Source: Paenibacillus paridis (lineage in GTDB: Bacteria > Bacillota > Bacilli > Paenibacillales > Paenibacillaceae). From it: a stretch of 64,000 nucleotides of DNA. The notes under the pieces are model-generated. The model was given only the letters and a program-made list of their open reading frames with translations. It made no database searches and was not told the origin of the DNA. Numbering within the stretch: the stretch's first letter is position 1; every line of letters starts with the position of its first letter. Location: positions 483,234 through 547,233 of the forward strand of contig NZ_VCIX01000091.1 of assembly GCF_006345825.1 (NCBI RefSeq). The letters are read 5' to 3'. Position numbers and translations under genes: made by a program. Below, piece after piece: positions 1 to 10,200 of the stretch.

Positions 1-2
1 CG

Positions 3-1031
3 AAAAAAGCAGAGGCGGAAGCTTCTATTCAAAATCTGATGGCGGAGATCGATAATGTCGTCATTAATAAAACAAAAACGCAAGCGCAAAGCGACGCCAA
101 GGAAGAAGAGCTTCTGCAAACCGGGTTGGAGCTTGAGCAGGCGGAAGAGCGCGTAAAAACGAGAGACGAGCTGCTGCAATCCCGGATGCGGCTAATGTAT
201 ACGAATGGGTTTGTCTCTTATATGGACGTATTGCTAAGCGCGACAAGCTTTACTGATTTTATTGATCGCTTTGATGCGCTTCAGTCCATTTTATCGCAGG
301 ATCGTGATATTTTGGCTGAGCAAAGAGAAGAGAAGGAGCTTGTCTCCCTCAAGAAAATTGAGGTGGAGAAGCAGTTTGAAGAAGTGAAGGCAATCTACGC
401 GAAGCTTGAGCTATATGAGGCTCATCTCGTGAAGAAGGAACAAGAGAAGGAAACGATGATTGCCAGCTACAACGAAAATATTAAGGAGATTGACAATAAG
501 CTCTCGCAAATCGACAGTACACTTGAAGAGCTTGAGGGCATTAGCAAGGAACAAGAGGAGCTGCTCATGGCCCTTGCTTCCAAGGTATCGAAGCTGAATG
601 CCGAGAAAAATAAAATCTCGAACCCTTATACCGGTGGCAAGCTTGGTATGCCAATCAGGGACAGTTACCGAATTAGCTCGAACTTCGGTACGCGGGTTCA
701 CCCGATTTCCGGTAAAAAGCATACGCACACAGGCATTGATTTTGCGGCACCGCAAGGAACCGACATTTATGCAGCTGAGGGGGGCGTAGTACTCGTAGCC
801 CAAACATGGAGCAGCTACGGAAACTGTGTCATTATCGATCATGGCAACGGGCTTTGGACGCTGTACGGGCATATTCGCAATGGTGGGATCAAAGTTGAAA
901 AAGGCGAAACGGTGAAGAAAGGCCAGAAAATTGCCGAGGTTGGCAGTACAGGCAACTCGACGGGCCCGCATCTCCATTTCGAAGTGCGCGTCAACCAAAC
1001 GCCAGTAAACCCAAGCAGCTATCTGAAATAG
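3..1031 (+). CDS. EnvC-like M23 murein hydrolase / activator (5' partial)
   Basis: The reading frame is open from the left edge, so the N-terminus (signal peptide and first coiled coil) lies outside the window. The visible N-terminal ~185 residues are rich in E, K, Q and L with heptad-like spacing, a long coiled coil. After a short linker comes a LytM/M23 zinc peptidase domain (about residues 205-340 of the visible part). Its metal ligands are retained: HTHTGID supplies the first H and D, YGHI and GPHLHFEV the remaining histidines, so it should be an active endopeptidase and not a degenerate EnvC activator. In Firmicutes such proteins sit next to ftsE-ftsX and are controlled through FtsX; ftsEX would be just upstream, which is inference. 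A weak hairpin at 1054-1084 follows the stop. Confidence 0.9.
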   Translation, partial: KKAEAEASIQNLMAEIDNVVINKTKTQAQSDAKEEELLQTGLELEQAEERVKTRDELLQSRMRLMYTNGFVSYMDVLLSATSFTDFIDRFDALQSILSQDRDILAEQREEKELVSLKKIEVEKQFEEVKAIYAKLELYEAHLVKKEQEKETMIASYNENIKEIDNKLSQIDSTLEELEGISKEQEELLMALASKVSKLNAEKNKISNPYTGGKLGMPIRDSYRISSNFGTRVHPISGKKHTHTGIDFAAPQGTDIYAAEGGVVLVAQTWSSYGNCVIIDHGNGLWTLYGHIRNGGIKVEKGETVKKGQKIAEVGSTGNSTGPHLHFEVRVNQTPVNPSSYLK

Positions 1032-1053
1032 TTCCAACTCCATAACGAATGAT

Positions 1054-1084
1054 CAAAGGCAGCCCTTGTGGCTGCCTTGTTTGA
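1054..1084 (+). terminator. weak intrinsic terminator after the M23 gene
   Basis: A 9-10 bp stem (AAAGGCAGCC pairing with GGCTGCCTT, 5-nt loop) is followed by GTTTG. The T tract is short, so it may only attenuate read-through into the protease gene. Confidence 0.5.
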
Positions 1085-1123
1085 ACTATAGAACGTCAAC
1101 CTGGAAAATGATCATCTTTACCG

Positions 1124-1129
1124 TATAAT
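1124..1129 (+). promoter_or_regulatory. -10 element candidate for ctpB
   Basis: A perfect TATAAT lies about 80 bp upstream of the preferred GTG start. The hexamer 17 bp upstream (CTGGAA) is a poor -35, so this is a tentative promoter. Confidence 0.3.
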
Positions 1130-1211
1130 ACAAATAATTCTAACCCATTTGTCATATACTAAGGTGGTCTTAAATCAAAGACCGTGTAAGATGAGAAGGT
1201 GGTGTAGACAG

Positions 1212-2669
1212 GTGCATTTCAAAGGACGCACAGTAATCGCGTTCGTTATGCTGACGATGATTGCATCCGTGCTCGTGACGCTGACGATTGCGGATCAAAT
1301 CATTAAACCGGACAAGCCATCGCTGGCTGCACTCACCGCTTCCGCTGCTGGCGAGGGTGAGCGTTTCAGGCTGAATGAGGATGAGCTGACGAAGCTTAAC
1401 GCGGTGCTGGAATTAATTGAAACAAAATATTACCAAAAAGTCGATCGCCTCGAGCTGCTCGACGGCGCTGTGAGCGGAATGATGTCATCACTGGACGATC
1501 CCTACTCGGTTTATATGGAGAAGGATGTGGCTCAGCATTTCTCGGAGTCCATCGAAGGCTCCTTTACGGGCATCGGTGCAGAGGTTACGCTTGAGAATGG
1601 TCGAATTGTCGTTGTTTCCCCGATTAAGGGCTCACCGGCGGAGCGCTCAGGCTTGCTTGCCAAGGACATTCTGCTTACGGTTAACGGTGCGAAGCTTGAC
1701 GGATTGAATTTACAGGATGCGGTAGCAAAGATCCGGGGGCCTAAAGGTACCAAAGCTAAGATTCAAGTCCAGCGAGCGGGTTTCTCTGATCCGATTCAGC
1801 TCGTGTTGATCCGTGATGATATCGATGTGGAGACGGTGTACAGCAGCCTGCGTCCGGATGGAACGGGTGTCATTGAAATCAGGCAATTCTCCTTGCATAC
1901 GGCAGAGCGATTTAAGCAGGAGCTTGCCAAGCTGGAGGAGCAAGGATTGAAAGGGCTTGTGCTGGACGTGCGCAACAATCCAGGCGGTGTGCTGCCCGTT
2001 GTTGTGGATATTGCACAGACCTTCCTGCCTAAGGGAGCGACCGTCGTCCAAGTCGAAGACCGCGACGGAAATCGGGAGAAGACGTTGTCCAAGGGACAAA
2101 GCAAGAACTACCCGATAGCGGTTCTGATGAATAACGGAAGTGCTAGCGCTTCTGAAATATTGGCAGGAGCACTGCAGGAAAGTGCAGGAGCCAAGCTTGT
2201 TGGCGAAACCTCGTTCGGCAAAGGTACGGTACAGGTGAGCTATAATAAAGCGCTTGGTGACGGTAGCCTCTTGAAAATGACTATTGCCAAATGGTTAACG
2301 CCAAACGGCAATTGGATTCATCAAAATGGGATTAAACCGGATATCACTGTGCAGCCGCCTGATTTATACACCGTGGCCAGGCTGACTCTGCCGGAGACGC
2401 TTAAGCAGGATATGCTGGGTGAACAAGTGCGCAGCGTTCAAATTATGCTGCACGGCCTTGGCTACGAGCCGAAGCGTGAGGATGGTTATTATGGCGCAGA
2501 AACGACAGAGGCCGTTAAGAAATTTCAAACGGAGCACAGTTTATCGGTTACGGGACAGGTCGATAAGCTGACTGGCGAAGCGCTGGAGAAAGCGGTCATT
2601 GGTTGGATTCAGGATGAGAAAAATGATACGCAGCTCCATGAAGCAATTAAGGCAGTAGGCAGGAAATGA
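1212..2669 (+). CDS. ctpB: S41 C-terminal processing protease, CtpB-like
   Basis: Exported serine protease of 485 residues. An N-terminal membrane anchor/signal segment (FVMLTMIASVLVTLTI) is followed by a PDZ domain (around GSFTGIGAEVTLENGRIVV to the repeats of KIRGPKGTKAKI). The S41 catalytic core has the Ser in NNGSASASE and the Lys in SFGKGTVQ. A C-terminal peptidoglycan-binding domain type 1 follows (VRSVQIMLHGLGYEP..., about residues 410-470). The start is a GTG with AGAAGGTGG about 8 nt upstream; the frame is open to a TTG at 1149, but that lacks a good site. In B. subtilis the ftsX-adjacent paralogue is CtpB, which cleaves SpoIVFA at the sigma-K checkpoint. The symbol is given by context and domain layout; CtpA is the alternative. 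Confidence 0.88.
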   Translation: MHFKGRTVIAFVMLTMIASVLVTLTIADQIIKPDKPSLAALTASAAGEGERFRLNEDELTKLNAVLELIETKYYQKVDRLELLDGAVSGMMSSLDDPYSVYMEKDVAQHFSESIEGSFTGIGAEVTLENGRIVVVSPIKGSPAERSGLLAKDILLTVNGAKLDGLNLQDAVAKIRGPKGTKAKIQVQRAGFSDPIQLVLIRDDIDVETVYSSLRPDGTGVIEIRQFSLHTAERFKQELAKLEEQGLKGLVLDVRNNPGGVLPVVVDIAQTFLPKGATVVQVEDRDGNREKTLSKGQSKNYPIAVLMNNGSASASEILAGALQESAGAKLVGETSFGKGTVQVSYNKALGDGSLLKMTIAKWLTPNGNWIHQNGIKPDITVQPPDLYTVARLTLPETLKQDMLGEQVRSVQIMLHGLGYEPKREDGYYGAETTEAVKKFQTEHSLSVTGQVDKLTGEALEKAVIGWIQDEKNDTQLHEAIKAVGRK

Positions 2670-2690
2670 TACAGGCACGTCGAATGAATA

Positions 2691-2732
2691 AGAGGTTGAC
2701 TCTGTTTAACGGAGTCGGCCTTTTATTTTTTT
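2691..2732 (+). terminator. intrinsic terminator / attenuator between ctpB and minJ
   Basis: A 10-bp stem with G-U pairs (AGGTTGACTC against GAGTCGGCCT, 9-nt loop) is followed by TTTATTTTTTT. It lies only ~40 bp before the next start. Either minJ has its own promoter or it is transcribed by read-through. Confidence 0.65.
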
Positions 2733-2774
2733 GTGCATGGAAGGAAATGCGGAACGTACGAAGGAGTGTTAGCT

Positions 2775-4076
2775 TTGGAAACGGCGATGGAAGTGCTGGA
2801 GAGGCTCGGACAAGCGGCTGTTCAATTGGTGGCACAGCCATTTTATTATATTGCGGTGTTATTTATTATTCTGCAGTACACAAGGCAGATCAGGATGGAG
2901 AGGCAAATGTTTGCGGTTAAGCTGCACCATTGGCCGAGTTTAGTTCTTAAAGCGCTGGCTGCTGGTTTGTTGGTTGGGATTTTCGTTTCCGCTGCCGGTG
3001 TATTCATTGGTGTAGCCTTGACAGGAGAAGCTGTCATTTGGCTCTGGGCTACTGCGGCTGTTCTCATGCTCGCACGAATACGATATTTATGCTTTGCCTA
3101 CAGTGCAGGTGTCATCACGCTGCTGCAATGGCTGATAGGCTGGACCACTTTGTCTGATCGAACCGATTGGCTAGGAGCAATGGCAGCGTCCCTTGCGGGA
3201 ATTGATGCTGCGGGATTGCTTGTGCTGGTTGCGATCTTACATTTGGCAGAAGCGATTCTTGTACGCTGGCAAGGAGCTAAGCTGGCAACGCCTTTGTTTC
3301 TTGAAGGCAAGCGAGGAAAGCTGATCGGAGGTTATATGCTGCAAGGCTTTTGGCCTGTGCCACTATTAATGCTTGTACCAAGTGGTGTAGGCAGTGCATC
3401 TGCATTGACGCTTCCTTGGACACCGCTATTTGGCGCAGATGGATCGCAGGGCTGGACGTTCGTGGCTTTGCCTATGATTATCGGGTTTACAGAGATGACG
3501 CGTTCCTTATTGCCCCGAGATAAAGCCAATCATGCGGCTAAAGGCTTGCTGTTATATAGCATAGGATTGGCGGCTGCGGCTGTTTTAGCCTGGTGGCAGC
3601 CTATTCTCCTTCCACTTGCAGGGCTTGCCTCCTTATTGCTGCATGAAGCGATTATATGGCGCAGTCGTGCCATAGAAGCGGCACAGTCTCCATTGTACGT
3701 TCATGATTCCCGGGGCTTGCGTATCCTGGGCATTGTGCCTGGAACGCCAGCTGCAGCCATGGGACTTGTTACAGGCGAGATCGTGCATAAGGTTAATGGT
3801 ATCCGTGTGAAAACAAAGGAAGAGCTGTATGAGGCTCTTGTCCAGAACTCTGCCTTTTGCAAGCTGGAGGTACTGAATCTGGCAGGAGAAATCAAGTTTG
3901 CGCAGCGCGCTCGATTTACAGGCGAGCATCATCAGCTTGGCGTAATATTAGCTCCGGACGAGCAGGCGAACTATTATGCCTCTACTGGACCAGCTTCATT
4001 ACTAGAGCTGCTTAGAAGCTATCATGCCTCGAACAGGCGCGGCGAGCGGGCAGAGAGGGCAGAAAGCTTCAAGTAA
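2775..4076 (+). CDS. minJ: MinJ-like polytopic membrane protein with C-terminal PDZ domain
   Basis: A 433-residue protein with a cluster of hydrophobic segments (for example FYYIAVLFIILQY, ALAAGLLVGIFVSAAGVFIG, LLVLVAILHLAEAILV, LLLYSIGLAAAAVLAWW) followed by a PDZ domain near residues 325-400 (GLRILGIVPGTPAAAMGL). In B. subtilis MinJ bridges DivIVA and MinD at division sites, and its gene lies in the ftsEX-ctpB neighbourhood, as here. The start chosen is TTG at 2775, preceded by AAGGAGTG with a 6-nt spacer; the frame is open to 2733 but without a site. The gene converges on the Sdr-like gene across a perfect palindromic terminator. The family assignment rests on architecture and synteny; direct function in Min localisation is inferred. 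Confidence 0.75.
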   Translation: METAMEVLERLGQAAVQLVAQPFYYIAVLFIILQYTRQIRMERQMFAVKLHHWPSLVLKALAAGLLVGIFVSAAGVFIGVALTGEAVIWLWATAAVLMLARIRYLCFAYSAGVITLLQWLIGWTTLSDRTDWLGAMAASLAGIDAAGLLVLVAILHLAEAILVRWQGAKLATPLFLEGKRGKLIGGYMLQGFWPVPLLMLVPSGVGSASALTLPWTPLFGADGSQGWTFVALPMIIGFTEMTRSLLPRDKANHAAKGLLLYSIGLAAAAVLAWWQPILLPLAGLASLLLHEAIIWRSRAIEAAQSPLYVHDSRGLRILGIVPGTPAAAMGLVTGEIVHKVNGIRVKTKEELYEALVQNSAFCKLEVLNLAGEIKFAQRARFTGEHHQLGVILAPDEQANYYASTGPASLLELLRSYHASNRRGERAERAESFK

Positions 4077-4129
4077 TTGCATGGACAGTACTGCCACAGA
4101 GTATGTTGAATAAAAGCTGTGAAAAGATA

Positions 4130-4167
4130 AAAAAGCCCGTTGAACGAATTCGTTCAACGGGCTTTTT
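4130..4167. terminator. 38-bp perfect palindrome, bidirectional terminator
   Basis: The arms AAAAAGCCCGTTGAACGAA and its exact complement meet with no spacer, giving a stem flanked by A5 on one side and T5 on the other. It can terminate minJ on the plus strand and the Sdr-like gene on the minus strand. Confidence 0.9.
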
Positions 4168-4220
4168 GCAATATAGGAAAGTAGATCATTTTGCTATTCA
4201 TTCCCTATACTTCTCGGAAT

Positions 4221-4260
4221 GAAACGCGCCACGCCGCCAAAGGACGGCGATGGCCGTTTC
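4221..4260. repeat. GAAACG...CGTTTC hairpin element, copy 1
   Basis: A 40-bp imperfect inverted repeat starts GAAACG and ends CGTTTC, with inner arms CGCCG/CGGCG. It sits just beyond the stop of the LPXTG gene. A second element with the same ends and an internal GGCGAT lies at 19381-19424, suggesting a dispersed palindromic repeat family rather than only a terminator (no T tract). Confidence 0.5.
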
Positions 4261-4268
4261 ACCTTACC

Positions 4269-7200
4269 TTACATTTTTCTGCGTTTAAAGCCAAGTGCTG
4301 CGCCTAGCAGAATGAAAGCAAATCCGAGGAGCTGCATAAGCAGATAGCTCTGCTCGCCGGTCTTCGGAAGCGTAGTAACTGGAGGCGTGCTGCTGTCTAC
4401 ACCGCCAAGAGGTACTTCGACATCAATTTCAAAGAAGATCTCTTCTTCATTTCCGTCTTTGTCTTTCACAATGATGGAGAACTTGTCTTTGCCGGTGTAG
4501 CCAGGGTTAGGAGTATACACCCATTTGCCGTTTTCGTCGATCGTAACAACGCCATGCTCTGGCTTTTGGCCGACGCTTGGTTTGCTGTCTTTTGGAACAT
4601 CGACGCTGCCTTCAACAGGCTTGTCCTGCTCAGTTGTTTCGTGCTCAACCGGCGGCTGGCTAGGCTGCGGTTTAGTTGGTTCTTCCGTCTCTCCAGGAAT
4701 CTCAGGATCAACAGGATCAGGTCCTGGCGTTACCGGAGGAAGCACTGGAGGAGGAGTAGTAGGAATGACAGGTGGGTTAGGCGTAAAGTACAAGCCTAAA
4801 TCAATCGTCAAATCTTCCCATCCGTTAGGAGCACTCTCTCCAATGATGATGGCTTCGGTATAGCCGTCTACCCGTTTGTTTGAATCGTTTGCAGGCGTAG
4901 TTCCGTCCGCTTCAGCATAGGTAGCCATATGGCCGGCTGGAATAACGAATTGGACATAGTATTGCCCGCCTATCAATTGATCGAACAAGTAGTAGCCTGG
5001 CTTTCCGCTTGCATCATCTTTTGTTCTGGTTTCTGTAATGAATGTTTTGTTAGCATCATACAGTTTGACCCAAACATCGTTCATTCCACGGTTGTCAGCT
5101 TCATCCTGTTTGCCGTTGGTGTTGGAATCAAACCATACGTAGTTACCGATCTTGCCTTTGGCAATCAAGCCTAAATCGATACTATGGTCGATCCAACCAG
5201 CGGCGTGACCAATGGTTATTACAGATGTGATGCCTAGTGTATCGGTTGTGTTAGAATCAAGAGCTTCATCCGAGCCTTTGCCAGCAGTTGTCTTTTCGTA
5301 ATCAACAGGAAGGACGAATTGAACGTAATAATCGCCTTCGCGCAGATTTTCAAAAAGATAGTAGCCAGCTTTTCCGGTTTTGTCATTTGCGGTAGTGGTT
5401 ACAGCAAATGGCGTTCCGGAAGCATTGTCTTTGAATAGTCTTACTTCAATGCCATTAATGCCTTGTGCTTCATTTTCATTTTGTATGCCGTCACGGTTCA
5501 GATCCAGCCATACATAATTACCGATCTCGCCTTTGGCAATCAGGCCCAAATCAATGCTGGCATCAATCCAGCCCGCCGCTTCACCGATTTCGATTTTTGC
5601 AGTGGTGTGGGTACCGTCTGTTGCATTGGAATCGGTGCCGTCATTATCGCCGCTTTCCGCTTTCGTTTTCTCATAGTCAGTCGGCAGAACGAATTGTACG
5701 TAGTAGTCGCCTTCAAGCAGTTCTTTAAAGCTGTAATAGCCAGGCTTGCCGGTAGTATCATTGGCTGTAGTCGTTACTGCAATCGGAGTTCCAGTAGGGG
5801 AATCCTTGTAGAGCTTGACTACGACGCCATTAATGCCATCTGACTCGTCTTCATTTTGAATGCCGTCACGATTGCGGTCATGCCACACATAATCGCCAAG
5901 GCGGCCGATACCGATTAATCCTAAATCAATGGTTAGGTCATGCCAGCCATTAGGAGCCGTCGCGCCTATGGAAATAACACTTGTAAAGCCATCAACAGTC
6001 GGATTAGAATCGTTAGCGCTCGTAGTGCCTGCTGCGCCAGCCTTAGTTAGATCAAAGATAGTTGGCACTTCGAATTTCACGAAGTAGTTGCCGCTTGTAA
6101 GCTGCTCGAATAAGTAGTAGCCAGGCTTGCCGGAAGCATCGTTAGCCGTTACGGTCTCTTCAAGGAGCTCCTTGTTTTGATCGTAAAGCTTCACTTTGAT
6201 ACCATTGACGCCGTCTTGCTCATCCTCATCTTGCTTGCCGTTGCTGTCCCGATCAATCCAAACGTAGTTGCCGATCGTTCCTTTGGCAACTAATCCGAGG
6301 TCAATCGTGTGATCAACCCAGCGAGTGGATTCCCCAATAACGATTTGCTGCGTTATTCCGTTGTTGTTCGTTACATTGGAATCGGTTCCTGATCCAGCGG
6401 TTGTTCCTTCGATCGTTTTCTCGTAATCGTCAGGAATAACAAATTGTACGAAATAGTTGCCCGAAAGCAAGTGGTCGAACAGGTAGTATCCAGGTTTTCC
6501 ATTACTATCATTAGCAGTGGTTGCCGTTGCAATGGGTATGCCTGACGTATTGTCTTTGTACAATTTCACTTGAATCCCATTGATGCCGTCTTTTTCGTTC
6601 TCATCCTGAATTCCGTTGCGGTTGCGATCGAGCCACACATAGTTGCCAATCTCACCACGAGGGTACAAGCCGAGGTCGATAGTCAGATCATCGGGCTGTG
6701 CGCTAGTAATGGTAATTAGATTCGTTTTGCCAGAAGCATCGATGGCATTGGAATCTAAGTCAGAAGTGGAACCTGATACTTCCGGCTTCGTTACCTCATA
6801 ATCAGCAGGAACAATAAACTGGACCCGATAGCTTCCAAATGGCAAACCTTTGAAAATGTAATGACCGGCTTTGCCGTCTTTCTCTCTCGTATACGTCTGT
6901 GACACGAGGGTATTGGAGCTGTCGAACAGCTTGACTATAATGCCATTAATGCCGTTTTCTCCTGCATCCTGAATGCCATCCTCGTTGCGATCGAACCACA
7001 CATAATCCCCGATTGAACCGCGTGCATCGGTAGTAACCGGAATTTCATGAGTATCCGTAACCGGTGGCGTTTCATCCGGGTCGGCCGTAACGATGTTAAT
7101 GATGGACGTAGCTGCCACATCTGCAGCAGTCAGTTGGTACGGGTACGTAATTTCAATTGATTTACCGGAAGCTAGCGATGGGATCGCAGGTATACTGGAA

Positions 7201-10200
7201 ACCTTCGTATCCGTAATGACAATGTTCGTCAATTCGCTGCTGCCTGTGTTGGTTACCGTAACAAGGTAATCAATCCAATCTCCTTCATCGAAGCTTGAAG
7301 CTGAAGTTCTGCTGCTTGATTTCTCGACTTTTACGGCGGCAGTAGGGATGCTTGCTTCGTCTTCGAGCGGTTCTTTGGATTCATTGTAGTAAATCGTTGC
7401 TTTGTTATCCAAATCCGTTAAGTCGAAATCATCTGCTGTAACGGTATAAGTGCCTTCGAGCTCGATTTCGCCGCCAGGCGAAAGGTTCTTCACGATGACA
7501 TATGGCGTCGATCCAGCATTACTCACGCTTGAAATGATATCAGGGCGGGAGTGGGTATTGCCGTTTATTGAAATGGAAGTACCGTTATACGTCAGTTTGT
7601 TGAAAGCAAAGCCTGTTTGCGCACGGTCCAGTTCATCCTGTACTTTAATGTTATGCAGGGTAACGGTGGACGTGTTCTTAAAGTTGATTTTGTAATTGAC
7701 CTGATTGCCCACAACGACATAGCTTTGGGAAGGCGCTGCAGTGGAGCTGCCTTTCGCTACGCTGGTAATCGACTTATCGATGGATGCTGATGGATAAGAC
7801 GGTACGGTTGGACCGGCTTCAATCAGGCCTAGGTCAATCGTATAATTTTTGATTTTGTCAGCGGACAAAACATCGATTGTAATCGAGTCCGTGCGGTATG
7901 GGGTGTAACCATCCGCTGTTGCCAGTTTGGTAACCTTATTGGAATCGGTGTTATCGATATGCGTTGGATCTAATCCGGGAGTGTTCGCTACGGTCGGAGC
8001 ATAATGTTCCGGCAGCACGAACTCAACCTCGTAATGACCGGTTGGCAAACCTTGGAATAAATAATAGCCAGGGCTTCCGGACTGGTCATATCCAGTAATC
8101 GTATCCTTAAACGGCGTGGCAGCTCCGTCTTTATAAAGGTTTACTTTAATGCCGTTGATACCGGCACTTTGTGAGTTATCGCCAGGGTATCCTTCATTTT
8201 GCAGGCCATCGCGGTTGCTGTCGAACCATACGAAGTTTCCGATTTCGCCAAGCGGCGCATGTTCGTCATTCGGGTGAACAAGGAAGCCTACTTTGTTTGG
8301 TTCCGCTGGCAGCATCGTTCTGCCGCTCGCAGCGCTTGTAGCTTGAATGGCGAAGGAGTTCCAGGCGACTTTACCTGATTCCGTACCTACCGGCGCATTC
8401 ATTTCCCAATCAAGTACGATATAATCGCCAGCTGCTAAGTCTGAAGCGCCATCGCTGCCCTTGATATTCGTAATCTCAAAATAAAGGGACTGGATGTCGG
8501 TCAGATTATCGCCTGCAAAATTAGTCTGGTTGATCCAGCCGTTTCTGCTGCCGACGGCATTCGCAAAGTTAACGATGCTGCTTTTGTCTGACGACAGACT
8601 GTAAAATACGCGAAGATCATAGGTCACGGTTTTAACCGCTCCACCGTCTTCAGGCGTATAGGAGAACGTTTTGCCTGTGCCGGATTTTGGCGTTGTTGCT
8701 AGGTTTGGACGCCATTCGGAATTACGGTCCACATTCGAATTCGGGTGAACAGCTTTATCGCCGATGAATGGCAGGATATCGATTGCATCAATCTTCGATA
8801 ACCGCGTGTTACCGCTGTTTTGAATAACCAGCTTATAATCTGCGGATCCGCCTTCATAGGTTGTGCTGAAACGTGGGAACTCTGTATATTCAGGCGTTCC
8901 TAACGTCCCATTGTCGAAAGGTGTGTAGGAAATCGATGGCGGGCCGCTGTAGCCTCCGGAATTGGCAACGTCGAAGATGGCAGGCAAATCGCCTTTGTTC
9001 CATTTAGTCGACTTGACAATAGCGGCTAGGCCGACAGTGACTGGAGCATTCGCATCGACATAATAGTGCTCAACCGGATCGCTTGCGTTTGGTTTGAATT
9101 GCAGCGTCGTACCTGAACGGTCTGGATTAGCTGCTGCCCATGCTGGGAAACCAAGCGGGCTAAACTGATTTTTGTTGCCGTCATGCCAGAACTGGGTAGT
9201 CGCGTCAGCCGTTGTTGCAAATACTTTGTTGAGATAGCTGACCGAACCGCCAGAAGGCAAAGCGCCGGAGCGAACTTTTCCTTTGTAAGTAATCGTTAAG
9301 CTGGTGCCTGGATCTAAGGACAAGCCGCTTGGCCATGACCATTTGACTAGAGCCCGTCCATTCACATCAGCAAGCTTGACTAGGGTTGGATTAGCTGCGC
9401 CAGAAGGCAAGCCCGTGATCGTAAATGAATTGGCTAGAGCCGTTACGAGATTTGTTTGCTTTGGATCCGTGTAATAATCGAAATCCTGAGGCAGCAAATC
9501 GTAAATGACTGGATCTACCCATGGGCCTGTCGCGTCTATCTTATTGCCCACCGTCAGTGAGAATGGAACTTCGCTTAACGGGAAGAAGGTGCCGCCGCCT
9601 GGTTGGCTTTTAGATGCTGTCAACCAAGGTTTTGGTTCATTGATCTTAAAAATGGCTACAGCCGTAGCAGGTATCTGTGCTGTATATGTCCAGTTGCCTG
9701 GCGTCGGTTGAGTCAAGGCCTCATAAGTGACAACCGCACAGTTTTTGATGGTATCGCCTTGGTTAACTGCGGAGTCGGCGTTAGGAATTGCTGCTGCTCC
9801 ACATGCTGTGTTTTCGCTAGATCGGATTCCTGTAGCTGTATCCAGCACCAAGCCGCGCAGCTCTACGCCGCCGATCGTCTGGTTTACCGGAAGCGAATCA
9901 AAGGTCCAGGAAACGCTGACTAGCGAATCGCCAGTCGGTACGTTGAGATCAGAACCGTTTCCGACCGTAAGTTGTTTATTAGGCGTTGCTTTCTCCAATG
10001 TGGTGCCATTGCTGTTTGGAGTTATCGTTGTTACTCCGCCGTTCTTTAATGTATAAGTGAAGGAAGTCCATTGGCGGTTAGGCATTTTTAAGTACGTGTA
10101 CTGAAGCTCGGAAGGAAGTGTATCCGTAAGAACAATATTCCGCAGCTCGGAGTTTGCTCCGTTAGCTGAGTTTGTAATACCGCCTATCGTGAACCGTTGC

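Noticed and set aside
411..1043. 210-codon minus-strand frame across the M23 peptidase
   Set aside because: Antisense to a recognised catalytic domain with intact motifs.
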